From assembly GCA_018449715.1 (NCBI GenBank), contig JAAVVA010000003.1, forward strand, positions 1 to 64,000: a stretch of DNA of 64,000 nucleotides. The letters run 5' to 3'. This stretch comes from Acidobacteriaceae bacterium dw_441 (lineage in GTDB: Bacteria; Acidobacteriota; Terriglobia; Terriglobales; Acidobacteriaceae). Of the stretch, positions 56,363 through 64,000 are shown one piece after another (the stretch's first letter is position 1; each line of letters starts with the position of its first letter). The translations under genes and the position numbers were made by a program. The notes under the pieces were generated by a model. It was given only the letters and a program-made list of their open reading frames with translations, did no database searches and was not told where the DNA came from.

Positions 56363-56920
56363 AGCGCCAATTGGCCAAGCGAGCGTAAGCAACGGGGGGG
56401 CGGACGATGTAGACTATGATTCAGTTGCTTCAAGGGCGGACAGCTCAATAGGTCTGAGAAAGTGTCCTTCGGGCAATTACGTTAGCGTCCATTCTAGTAA
56501 AACTAGACCTCAATTTTACGCACAGATGAGACTTGGCCCTCTCTGCAAAACCGAGGGCCAGAGAGGCGCTGAGTAGATACGTCTGTCAGATCGTTCTTAC
56601 CCCGCGAAACACCCCGCAAGGGTCCGTTTTTGATGTCGAGGGAGGCATTGAACTGTTCAATCCCAATGAAAACGAGACTGTAGTGTGCATTAGTGATGGT
56701 GGCCAGAGACGGGATCGTTCCTTCCACGGGTCTTGTAGTCCTGTAAGTTACAGAAAACACAATGACAAGAACTCCTAGAAATCCACCTCTCCCGGCTCGG
56801 CGGTACAAATTTGGTACAAAACGGTCTCGTCTTATTCGAGACACGAGGGCAAAGAGGACGATGCTACTCGGCAATAGAATGCAACGATCAATATGACGAA
56901 TGAGGCCACTAAAATCCTAC
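56363..56920. other. 560-bp gap with the right island boundary
   Basis: No gene supported. It contains an inverted repeat TCTAGT-AAA-ACTAGA (56492-56506), the 20-bp repeat (56693-56712) and a repeated GGTACAA (two copies seven bases apart in start-to-end order, near 56803-56819). The features fit a site-specific recombination boundary. Confidence 0.5.
56693..56712. repeat. 20-bp direct repeat, right copy (tRNA-Phe 3' end)
   Basis: GTGATGGTGGCCAGAGACGG as at 31204-31223. It continues with GATCG, the start of the T-loop on the tRNA complement, whereas the left copy continues CTTTG; the divergence point within the tRNA-derived core is as expected for attL/attR. Confidence 0.75.
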
Positions 56921-57168
56921 AAGCCTACCGATTTTCGTCCAGCCGTAGAAAGCATGATGGCTAATGCGGTCCCGCTTCAACACTTGGTATGCTTCCCGCA
57001 TTGCGGGCTTAAGCCAATTGGTGGACGCATTATCTTATTGGTGTGTCCGTCACGGTCGCGATAGTTCGCCGGATACGCTGGATCGGTTAGGATGAAATCG
57101 GCGCTCTGGGCGGGCATCCCGCGCATGAATTGGATGCAGTCATCGTGCGTTATGGTATTCGTGATCCG
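56921..57168 (-). pseudogene. Fragment of a phage/plasmid-type DNA methyltransferase
   Basis: Minus-strand reading: ITNTITHDDCIQFMRGMPAQ, SADFILTDPAYPANYRDRDG, then in another frame WLKPAMREAYQVLKRDRISH, HAFYGWTKIGRL. This is the N6/N4 DNA methylase pattern; the catalytic DPPY is changed to DPAY, the FxGxG end is missing, and the frame shifts near 57030. The gene is dead and probably a relic of a mobile element at the island edge. Confidence 0.75.
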
Positions 57169-57218
57169 CAGCGAAGTGGGCAGCCTCTCATTACTTCGGT
57201 ATAAGGCACAAAAGAAAG

Positions 57219-58403
57219 CTAAGAGCTTGCAGAAACTGCCACCGTTACACGGGAAGTTCGGCCACCGCGTTCGACCAAGACTCGATTCCTTCCACTACGC
57301 TTCACTCGGTAAAGGATGTCGTCGGCACGCTTTACCACTGTTTTCGCTGTGTCGCCACTTCCTGCTGTCGTTCCACCACAGCTGAACGTGAACGGTAGAT
57401 CGGGACGGCCGCTCACCTCAATGCGCACTGCCTCCAGCAACTGGTGCGCATAGCTTGCCGTGGCACTCGGCATTACTATAAGGAACTCGTCGCCGCCGAA
57501 TCGACCTACATAATCCGAAGGTCGAAGACGTTCCGTCAAGGCTTGAGCGAGATAAGCCAATGCGGCATCTCCCGCAGGATGCCCATGACTATCGTTGATC
57601 CGTTTGAAATGATCCAGATCGATCAAAGCAACTACGAGAGGACTCTCGTGCAGATGTGTCTCTCCGAGGTATTTGATCAACGCTAACTCTATACCTTTAC
57701 GGTTCAACACCCCGGGTAATGCATCCTGCAAGGCAGATTGTTCCGCCTCAGCAGTTGCGCGTGCGTATGCCGCCATGAACCCGCAAATCGAGACTCCAAA
57801 GACATGTGATAACTGAATAAATAGCGCCATCGTTTGCGCAGGAGCGGACGCAGACGAATGTTCGGCCATAGGATGCAATATCACTACCAGCCCCTGATAC
57901 AGTGCTCCCGCTGCGGTCAGAAACTCTATCGATGCAAACAGCTTTCGAGCGAGCAGGCCTTCTCTATGCCGCGCCGCCTGAGTTGCAAGCAAAAGATGCA
58001 TGAGAGCCGTGACGAGGAGTATTACGATCCACCTCAGGCTTACACTGTACTTCACCGCGGTGAAGTACAGGAGCACGGGTACGCTCAGGCCGAACAAGAC
58101 CCGAATCCAAGTCAGATGGGGTCGGAGACCCATGACCAGACAGAAACCAATATAGAAAGTGTAGTTTGCCAGCAGGAGCGAAGCATCGCTCATCATTACG
58201 GGCAGCGACTCTCCTTGCCATGCGAAACGGCTCAGCATCAGAGCCAGGAAGATGGTGTCCAGAAAGAAGTTGGCTGCAACCCACCGCAGTCCCGGGACTT
58301 TCACGGAAGTATGCACCAGCAAGAAGGCTATACCTGCGACCGCACATACGAGAAGGTGACATGCATATAAGGTGGAGAGGTCTAGCCGAGCGATAGAGTG
58401 CAA
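57219..58403 (-). CDS. Membrane-bound diguanylate cyclase (GGDEF)
   Basis: 394 aa from a TTG. Seven to eight hydrophobic segments in the first 210 residues, then a GGDEF domain: DALPGVLNRKGIELAL, VVALIDLDHFKRINDSHGHPAGD and VGRFGGDEFLIVMPS. The active-site GGDEF is intact; RPSD five residues before it is the product-inhibition I-site. It makes cyclic di-GMP in response to an unknown membrane signal. The starting DALPGVLNR deviates from the usual DxLTGLxNR. Confidence 0.88.
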   Translation of the reverse strand: MHSIARLDLSTLYACHLLVCAVAGIAFLLVHTSVKVPGLRWVAANFFLDTIFLALMLSRFAWQGESLPVMMSDASLLLANYTFYIGFCLVMGLRPHLTWIRVLFGLSVPVLLYFTAVKYSVSLRWIVILLVTALMHLLLATQAARHREGLLARKLFASIEFLTAAGALYQGLVVILHPMAEHSSASAPAQTMALFIQLSHVFGVSICGFMAAYARATAEAEQSALQDALPGVLNRKGIELALIKYLGETHLHESPLVVALIDLDHFKRINDSHGHPAGDAALAYLAQALTERLRPSDYVGRFGGDEFLIVMPSATASYAHQLLEAVRIEVSGRPDLPFTFSCGGTTAGSGDTAKTVVKRADDILYRVKRSGRNRVLVERGGRTSRVTVAVSASS

Positions 58404-58600
58404 GTTAACTCACATTGCGGGAATGGTACGGCAAAGCTATAAAACCATTATCGCTCTTCGAAAGTGCCAACATGCACATCGTGCTCGATCTCATCTGCGA
58501 TCATCAAACCGGGAGGCACCTGCGAAGCTGACGAAGACTGGCTAACGATATCCTAGAGAAGAGGCAAATTACCTCAATTGAGCAAAGTACAGGAGCTGTA

Positions 58601-58810
58601 ATGCCAGAGACTGTTAAAGCCGTGAAGAAGTCTATGAAGCCCAGGAAAAGCACCGCCATGAAATCCAGCGAAACGCAGCGCCCGGCAAAGACTCCCACCC
58701 ATGAAGAAATCGCGCAGCTCGCATACCGATTCTGGACTGAAGGTGGCTGTCAGCATGGTCGGGCCGAAGATGACTGGTATAGAGCCCAACACGAGCTTCA
58801 GTCGGCCTGA
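58601..58810 (+). CDS. DUF2934 protein
   Basis: 69 aa. A basic N-terminal half (KPRKSTAMKSSETQRPAKTP) precedes THEEIAQLAYRFWTEGGCQH, GRAEDDWYRAQHEL, the DUF2934 signature (IxxxAYxxwxxRGxxxGxxxxDWxxAE). Function unknown; common in Acidobacteriota. AGGAG lies six bases before the ATG. Confidence 0.85.
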   Translation: MPETVKAVKKSMKPRKSTAMKSSETQRPAKTPTHEEIAQLAYRFWTEGGCQHGRAEDDWYRAQHELQSA

Positions 58811-58848
58811 CTTCTCAATCCTGGTGGATCGGTGGAGGAAGTCTTAAT

Positions 58849-58950
58849 ATGAACACACCTATCTCGCTGTACCGAGAGCTCAGACCTGGAAGCCAGGGCG
58901 GACTCATTTTCATTGAGTCTTTTAGCGACAGCCCCAAAGGTGGGCACTGA
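58849..58950 (+). CDS. 33-codon ORF coupled to the Na+/H+ antiporter gene
   Basis: MNTPISLYRELRPGSQGGLI to SPKGGH, with GGAGGAAG nine bases before the ATG, the strongest ribosome site in this area. Its TGA is two bases before the TTG of the antiporter, which has a poorer site. It may be a leader that brings ribosomes to the antiporter start, or a small protein; no family is recognised. Confidence 0.45.
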   Translation: MNTPISLYRELRPGSQGGLIFIESFSDSPKGGH

Positions 58951-58952
58951 GA

Positions 58953-60581
58953 TTGGAACAGCTGACAACGATTCTTATTCTTTTGTTTGCGGTGTCCCTT
59001 TCGGGAGTGGCCTCGCTTGTCTCGCGGATTCCTTTACCGCTCTTTCAGATAGGGCTCGGTGTCGCGCTAGCCGCTTTGCATGTTCACAGCACACTTGATC
59101 CTTCACTGTTTCTCCTGCTCTTTGTCGCGCCGCTTCTTTATGTAGACGCTTTCCGATTTCCTCGCGCCGAATTTCTAAGTCTTCGTAAACCAATTCTCAC
59201 CATGGCAGTGGGACTTGTAGTTTTCACTGTAGTTGGAGCGGGATATTTCATCCACTGGATCATCCCCACGATGTCTCTGGCAGTCAGCTTCGCCCTGGCA
59301 TCCGTGCTTTCTCCAACCGATGCCGTGGCTCTATCCGGGTCGGTACGAGGGGTAAAGATTCCATCACGTCTGATGCATCTACTCGAAGGAGAGGCCTTGC
59401 TGAACGACGCCTCCGGTCTTGTCTGCTTTCGCTTTGCCGTCGCTGCTGCCCTGACCGGCACCTTCTCTACTTCAAATGCTCTCTTCACCTTCCTTCAGGT
59501 CTCCCTCGGGGGGCTCGCTGTCGGGGCTTTAGTCGCCTTTGTCGTCATGAGAGGAGAACGATGGATTGGCACGAAGATCGGTTCGTTTCCCTCCGGCCAG
59601 ATTCTGCTCACCCTGCTTCTGCCCTTTGCCGCCTACCTGGCGGCAGAACATCTTGGCTTCTCCGGCATCCTCTCCTCTGTCGCTGCAGGTTTTGTGGGCA
59701 ACTGGGTGTTGCAGGAGATTCCAGAGGCTGAAACTCGTATCAAGAGCGAGGCCATCACGGACATGGTCCAGTTCACCTTTAACGGGTTCATCTTTATTTT
59801 GCTTGGGCTGCAATTGCCTGCAATCGGAAAGAGCATTTCCCTGATCGTGAAGCAGGAACAGTTTCGTTCGGCATGGGTTGTGGGTATCTTTGTCCTGAGC
59901 ATCACCCTATGTCTGGCTCTGCTGCGTTTCCTCTGGACATGGACTTCGCTCAAATGGACCTTCTATCGCGAAAAGCGGAACACAGGCACAAGGCGGCCCA
60001 CTCCGAAACGCCTGCTGGTTGCTATGTCTTTAGCTGGGGTTCGAGGTGCGGTTACGCTGGCGGCTGTTCTTTCCCTCCCACTTACTCTCAACGATGGGAC
60101 CGCACTTCCAGGCCGCGATCTCGCGATTCTGCTTTCTGCCGGGGTAATTCTCTTTTCGCTTGTTACCGCATCCGTCGGACTCCCTGTGGTGATGAAAGGA
60201 GTGGAGGAGCCTCCCGAGTCTTCTCGGGAGGCGCAGGAACGGAAAGCACGGGTCCTTTCAGCACAAGCAGCTATCAAGCGACTGGAGGAAGTACAACATC
60301 AGGTCTCGAGGGGTAGCGATGTCGCTGATGGAGTAGCGGCGATTGCGTCGCGCCTAATGGCCTATTATCGCCGGCGCATGGAAGCGTTGACCGGCGACAA
60401 CCCCAACCAGGCAAAAGCGGGCGCTCTTCGGGCGGCTGAGATAGAGCTGCGACTGGAAGCCGTGCGAGCTGAGCGCCACGAAATCAACCGATTGATTGAA
60501 GAGCGTGAACTGGATCAGGAAGCGGCACGCGCCATGTTGCATAAGTTGGACAATACCGAGGCGGCGCTTCAGGGCAATTAG
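58953..60581 (+). CDS. CPA1-family Na+/H+ antiporter
   Basis: 542 aa from a TTG. Twelve or so membrane segments in the first 420 residues with FVAPLLYVDAFRFPRAEF, ASVLSPTDAVALSGSVRG, LLEGEALLNDASGLVCFRFA (the ND ion-binding pair) and LLVAMSLAGVRGAVTLAAVLSLP, all typical of NhaP/YjcE proteins. A helical cytoplasmic tail of about 120 aa (RKARVLSAQAAIKRLEEVQH, LEAVRAERHEINRLIEER) completes it. It exchanges Na+ or K+ for protons for pH and salt control. Confidence 0.93.
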   Translation: MEQLTTILILLFAVSLSGVASLVSRIPLPLFQIGLGVALAALHVHSTLDPSLFLLLFVAPLLYVDAFRFPRAEFLSLRKPILTMAVGLVVFTVVGAGYFIHWIIPTMSLAVSFALASVLSPTDAVALSGSVRGVKIPSRLMHLLEGEALLNDASGLVCFRFAVAAALTGTFSTSNALFTFLQVSLGGLAVGALVAFVVMRGERWIGTKIGSFPSGQILLTLLLPFAAYLAAEHLGFSGILSSVAAGFVGNWVLQEIPEAETRIKSEAITDMVQFTFNGFIFILLGLQLPAIGKSISLIVKQEQFRSAWVVGIFVLSITLCLALLRFLWTWTSLKWTFYREKRNTGTRRPTPKRLLVAMSLAGVRGAVTLAAVLSLPLTLNDGTALPGRDLAILLSAGVILFSLVTASVGLPVVMKGVEEPPESSREAQERKARVLSAQAAIKRLEEVQHQVSRGSDVADGVAAIASRLMAYYRRRMEALTGDNPNQAKAGALRAAEIELRLEAVRAERHEINRLIEERELDQEAARAMLHKLDNTEAALQGN

Positions 60582-60838
60582 CTAATTGGGCAGAATGGCT
60601 TCACAATCTCCCGATCATCCTGACTAATGTTGGTCCGTCCTCACCGTAGACTTATACGTTCGCGCAGAGAAAGACTCCCGAAGGTTTGAGTCTTGGCTAC
60701 AGCTGTAATCGCCGCCTGATACACTAACTTCAGTCGTCGGATCTGATCTGGTCTTGTTGCTTGTTCTGGCTTGTCGCTCTACTCGCAAAAATCCAACATT
60801 GCGTTCAGCGATATATCAAGTCATAAAGGAACAACATC
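60582..60838 (+). other. Long 5' region of the cold-shock gene
   Basis: No gene. It contains a hairpin AAGACTC (60671-60677) / GAGTCTT (60688-60694). Long structured leaders of csp genes act as RNA thermosensors in other bacteria; here that is inference. AAAGGA precedes the csp ATG. Confidence 0.4.
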
Positions 60839-61039
60839 ATGGAACAAGGAACAGTTAAGTGGTTCAATGACGCAAAGGGATTCGGATTTCTGAGCCGTGC
60901 CAACGGTGAGGACGTATTCGTCCACCACAGTTCAATCCAGAGCAGCGGTTTCCGCTCCCTACAAGAAGGCCAAAACGTTCAATTCAGCGTCAGCAAGGGA
61001 CCCAAGGGCTGGCAAGCTGACAACGTTCAGGTAGCGTAA
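60839..61039 (+). CDS. CspA-family cold-shock protein
   Basis: 66 aa, one cold-shock domain: [20 protein letters not shown] (RNP-1 KGFGF) and [11 protein letters not shown] (RNP-2 VFVHH), [10 protein letters not shown]. It binds single-stranded RNA and acts as an RNA chaperone. A strong terminator follows. Confidence 0.97.
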   Translation: MEQGTVKWFNDAKGFGFLSRANGEDVFVHHSSIQSSGFRSLQEGQNVQFSVSKGPKGWQADNVQVA

Positions 61040-61055
61040 GTTCACTACCCAAATG

Positions 61056-61097
61056 GGAAAGGGGCAGTCTTTTATGGCTGCCCTTTCCATTTTTTAG
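61056..61097 (+). terminator. Rho-independent terminator after csp
   Basis: GGAAAGGGGCAG pairs with CTGCCCTTTCC (one bulged G) around TCTTTTATGG, followed by ATTTTTTAG. Classical stem plus T run, 17 bases after the csp stop. Confidence 0.9.
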
Positions 61098-61157
61098 CAC
61101 TCTTTCGATGCCAACTTCGACGTTAACTTGGCGAACCTCATAATTTGGAATGCTGCA

Positions 61158-61580
61158 ATGGGGATAGCCATGCCGGAACAACGGGAATACGTGGACGATA
61201 TCGCCGAGCAGGCGGAACTCAAGGTCTGGGTTTCGGCAGAGTACGAAGCGGGCTTCGCCTCCCGTTTAAATGGTTCTGCCCGGTTAAGGAGTGAGACGAT
61301 CTGCTGGCATATGGGATGGCAGGATGCCAACATCTCACTGACTCAAGAGGCTCGTGACCAAAGTGCGCTCGACCAGCCATCGACGATCAATGCTCGAGTA
61401 TTGGGCTGGAGCCTCTACACGCTTGGACGGATTGCGCGTGCGAACGGTCTTCCATTTGGCATCGACTCGCCAGAGGTCTGGAAGCATGGTTGGATCCAAA
61501 TGGACATCCAACTTGGCGTTTCCGATCCTCGAAACGCATCCGAACTTATTCTGTTCCGACGTACAGCTTTCAATCGATGA
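61158..61580 (+). CDS. Hypothetical protein
   Basis: 140 aa (MGIAMPEQREYVDDIAEQAE to LILFRRTAFNR). Normal soluble composition, no signal or membrane segment; several Trp (ETICWHMGWQDANISL, VWKHGWIQMDI). I do not recognise a family. A second ATG at 61170 has GGGGAT upstream and may be the true start; the frame extends to a TTG at 61128. It lies after the csp terminator, so it needs its own promoter. Confidence 0.5.
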   Translation: MGIAMPEQREYVDDIAEQAELKVWVSAEYEAGFASRLNGSARLRSETICWHMGWQDANISLTQEARDQSALDQPSTINARVLGWSLYTLGRIARANGLPFGIDSPEVWKHGWIQMDIQLGVSDPRNASELILFRRTAFNR

Positions 61581-61878
61581 CGACCTGTCCATATTTAAAT
61601 TGGCGGCGTTTCCGGATTCATGGCGCGCCTGTTCCGCAGACAGTTGCAGGATATTAAGCTATGGGTTTTCGACGGTGATGCTCCCACATTTATGAAAATG
61701 CAAGATGAGCTTTACCGGAAAGGTCCTAACCGGACGATGGTCCTCACAAGCCCAACATGGCCATCCACTCGATGCAGCAATAAGCTTGACTCCACAGGCC
61801 GTCAATCTTATTTCCTTTGATATTCCTCGGCGACGCTTTTCCGATAATTCCGGAGAATGTCAAATACTCCGAGGTTCA
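61581..61878. other. 298-bp stretch without a supported gene
   Basis: Open frames at 61620-61820 and 61705-61926 overlap each other in different frames and show no recognisable family or good ribosome site. I see no clear function. Confidence 0.4.
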
Positions 61879-62083
61879 ATGGTCAGATTATTCGTCGAAC
61901 TGTTTATTGCTGTGATTGTCGGGTAGTCTAGCGTCTGCGCATGCACAAGACAGCGACAGTGGCGATGTTGGGGAGATTGATGGCATTGGCGATGGCTCTC
62001 TTCCTGCGGTGTCTCTTCTTCTCGGACTTTCATTTCTCATCGCGCGTTTGATGCGCAAGGAATTCAGTGCTTATCAAAGCTGA
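61879..62083 (+). pseudogene. Small exported protein with C-terminal membrane segment, frameshifted
   Basis: MVRLFVELFIAVIVG ends at a TAG (61924); one base out of frame the reading goes on SLASAHAQDSDSGDVGEIDG, IGDGSLPAVSLLLGLSFLIA, RLMRKEFSAYQS to a TGA at 62081. Removing one G of the GGG at 61920 joins a signal peptide (cut after AHA), an acidic linker and a C-terminal hydrophobic anchor with basic tail, like sorting-signal (PEP-CTERM-type) endings but without PEP. GAGG is before the ATG. Confidence 0.45.
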
Positions 62084-62158
62084 TTTAGGATCCTAATAAA
62101 CATAATCTCTAAGAGGTATTGAGTAACTAGCCTTAAGCGGCCTATACTTTGCCGCATA

Positions 62159-64000
62159 ATGCGTGTTCCTCCCCTCCATCTCGAAGAACATGACCGCCTG
62201 GCGGCTCTCAGTGAATACGGCATCACCAGCGACAGCATGGGGATTGAACTCGATCGCATTGTCGATCTGGCTTCAAATCTTTTCGACGTTCCGACTGTTC
62301 TGGTTTCCCTGGTAGAACGCGAGCGACAGATTTTTCCGGCCAGGAGGGGGCTTGATGCGTGTGAAACCGACCGTGATGTCTCTTTTTGCGCCCACGCACT
62401 TAAGCAAACGGATGTCCTGATCGTTCTGGATGCGGCGCTGGACCCACGCTTTTTCGACAATCCACTCGTAACGGGCGGTCCCAGGATCCGTTTCTATGCG
62501 GGTGCTCCCTTGATATCTCCGTCCGGTTTTGGTCTGGGATCGCTTTGCATTATCGATACCAAACCGCGTAACAGTTTCAGTGAGAGTGATCAGCGGAATC
62601 TCAAAGACCTCGCAGCTTTGGTGCTCGACAGGATGGAGCTTCGCCGCTTGAACATTGCGCGGCGCGCGAGTCAGATGCGTTTCGAGCAGATCGCTGCGAC
62701 TTCACCGGACGGAATTATCTGCACAGACGAGAAAGGCGCAATTTCGTTCTGGAATCACGCAGCTATCGAACTCTTCGGCTATACCACAGAGGAGATGAAT
62801 GGAAGGCAGATAGCGACCATACTTCCCTATCCTGTTCGGCATCGCCGCGCGGAAGATCCAGTCAAAGAGGATGATCATGAAACACCTTATGACTGGGTCG
62901 GAAAGACAGTCGAACTAAAGGCCCGGCGCAAGAATGGTTCTGAGTTTCTTACAGAGCTCTCCCTGTCTACATGGCGTGACCAGGAAGTCGTCAGCTATGG
63001 AGCTATCGTCCGCGATATTACAGAACGACGAGCGAATGAAGACCGCCTTTTTCGCCTGGCCCACCTGGATTCCCTGACCAATCTTCCAAACCGGGCGGTT
63101 CTCAGGAGTCGCCTCGCACAGACCGCCGAGACGGCAGTCCCAGTTTCCGTTATCGCGGTCGATCTCGATGGCTTCAAGGATATAAACGATACGTTGGGAC
63201 ACTCTGCAGGAGACGAACTGCTCCGCCAGGTCGCACAGCGATTGCTAGCCTGTGTTCGCCCCATCGATACAGTCGCCCGGATGGGAGGCGATGAGTTCGC
63301 CCTGCTTCTTCCGGAGATGGAAACGTCAGCCTCTGCCGTGGCCGATGCTGCGATCGCAACGCTCATGGAACCCTTCTATCTGGAGGGACAGCAAGTTCAT
63401 GTAGGCGCAAGTGCGGGCGTAGCTTCCTGGCCACTGAACAGCGCAAGCGTGCAGGAACTTCTCTCCAATGCCGACCTCGCCCTTTATCTTGCAAAGTCCG
63501 AAGGCAAGAATTGCCGCCGGATCTTTACGCCATCCTTGCGGCAGGCAGTTCTAAACCGTCGGGCTTATGAAGGAGAACTGCGAAGGGCCTTTGAGAAAGA
63601 AGAGTTCGAGGTCTTCTATCAGCCCCAGATCCGACTGGCTGATGAGACCCTTATTGGAGCCGAAGCACTCTTGCGGTGGCGACATCCCCAGCAAGGCTTG
63701 CTCCTGCCGTCATCGTTTATGCCCGCATTGGAATCCGGACTGCTGGCAGCCCGGGTCGGTGACTGGATACTCCAAAGAGCGTGTGCCCAGGCTGCGCAAT
63801 GGCGTAGAGATCGGATACCTGATTTTCGGATTGGCGTGAATCTCTTTGGCGCTCAATTCCGCACTGGAGATCTTGCAGAGAAGGTGCGGGCAATCCTCAA
63901 ACAGGAGAATCTCCCTCCTGCTGCATTAGAGTTAGAAATCACGGAAAACATTATTCTCCGCCACGACGATGTGATGCTGGAACCTTTGCGTGAACTTCAC
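62159..64000 (+). CDS. GAF-PAS-GGDEF-EAL cyclic-di-GMP protein, cut by window end
   Basis: 614 codons without a stop from the ATG at 62159. GAF domain (about 15-165: FDVPTVLVSLVERERQIFPA, SFCAHALKQTDVLIVLDA, GSLCIIDTKPR), PAS domain (about 175-300: FEQIAATSPDGIICTDEKGA, FWNHAAIELFGYTTEEMNG, GAIVRDITER), GGDEF domain (HLDSLTNLPNRAVLRSRL, VIAVDLDGFKDINDTLGHSA, ARMGGDEFALLLP, with RPID I-site) and an EAL domain (YQPQIRLADETLIGAEALLR, GVNLFGAQF, LELEITENIIL) that runs off the window. Both catalytic motifs are intact as far as seen, so it could make and break c-di-GMP. Confidence 0.93.
   Translation, partial: MRVPPLHLEEHDRLAALSEYGITSDSMGIELDRIVDLASNLFDVPTVLVSLVERERQIFPARRGLDACETDRDVSFCAHALKQTDVLIVLDAALDPRFFDNPLVTGGPRIRFYAGAPLISPSGFGLGSLCIIDTKPRNSFSESDQRNLKDLAALVLDRMELRRLNIARRASQMRFEQIAATSPDGIICTDEKGAISFWNHAAIELFGYTTEEMNGRQIATILPYPVRHRRAEDPVKEDDHETPYDWVGKTVELKARRKNGSEFLTELSLSTWRDQEVVSYGAIVRDITERRANEDRLFRLAHLDSLTNLPNRAVLRSRLAQTAETAVPVSVIAVDLDGFKDINDTLGHSAGDELLRQVAQRLLACVRPIDTVARMGGDEFALLLPEMETSASAVADAAIATLMEPFYLEGQQVHVGASAGVASWPLNSASVQELLSNADLALYLAKSEGKNCRRIFTPSLRQAVLNRRAYEGELRRAFEKEEFEVFYQPQIRLADETLIGAEALLRWRHPQQGLLLPSSFMPALESGLLAARVGDWILQRACAQAAQWRRDRIPDFRIGVNLFGAQFRTGDLAEKVRAILKQENLPPAALELEITENIILRHDDVMLEPLRELH

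Overview
The window looks like a chromosome segment of an Acidobacteriota, probably class Terriglobia (Acidobacteriaceae, Terriglobus/Edaphobacter/Granulicella-like). The main reasons are three giant TonB-dependent receptors of about 1,140-1,160 aa with an N-terminal carboxypeptidase-regulatory-like domain, an Acidobacteria-style winged-helix/membrane protein, an ECF41 sigma factor, a DUF2934 protein and a Tes-like radical SAM protein. This is inferred from family content; no rRNA gene is present to confirm it.

Layout. 1-2.2 kb: NO/O2 stress genes (start of flavohaemoglobin hmp, truncated haemoglobin) and an AraC regulator. 2.4-5.7 kb: a COG1964-type radical SAM enzyme (the family of archaeal tetraether lipid synthase) followed by dxr of the MEP isoprenoid pathway, with a perfect CRP-type palindrome in the divergent control region. 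5.8-10.9 kb: a complete efflux operon in the style of E. coli ytcA-mdtNOP. 11-13.8 kb: an alkylation-repair operon ada / 2OG-Fe(II) oxygenase / alkB / small ORF. 14-16.9 kb: a methyltransferase, then ECF41 sigma / cupin / NmrA-like with a recognisable ECF41-type -35 element.

17.3-57.2 kb is accessory DNA: a GHKL-ATPase plus PD-(D/E)XK nuclease gene split by a frameshift, a decayed integrase interrupted by an IS481-family element, and several repeats that match the 3' end of a tRNA-Phe gene and look like attachment-site scars. One module (21.7-31.3 kb, between 36-bp direct repeats) is a plant-polysaccharide locus: GH28-like pectinase, TonB receptor, esterase and a membrane regulator. A second module (31.2-56.7 kb, between 20-bp direct repeats) is a sulfur/redox island: two paralogous DoxX-like membrane proteins, an FAD oxidoreductase and a redoxin-DsbD fusion in one operon; an OFA-type transporter; TetR, cysteine-dioxygenase-like and four-domain rhodanese genes; a TonB receptor, a CapA-like protein and a sulfonate-type ABC importer; then a sulfatase, a third TonB receptor and a Tat-exported aminotransferase. 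Two promoters of this island carry the same palindrome exactly between their -35 and -10 boxes, which points to one TetR regulon joining membrane redox operon and organosulfur uptake. I regard this as the best candidate for an undescribed system in the window.

57.2-64 kb returns to core-like genes: a membrane diguanylate cyclase, DUF2934 protein, a 33-codon leader ORF coupled to a Na+/H+ antiporter, a cold-shock protein with terminator, an unknown protein, and a GAF-PAS-GGDEF-EAL protein cut by the window end. Several genes (18.75, 20.19, 61.92 kb) differ from an intact reading frame by one base, so real decay and assembly error both have to be considered.
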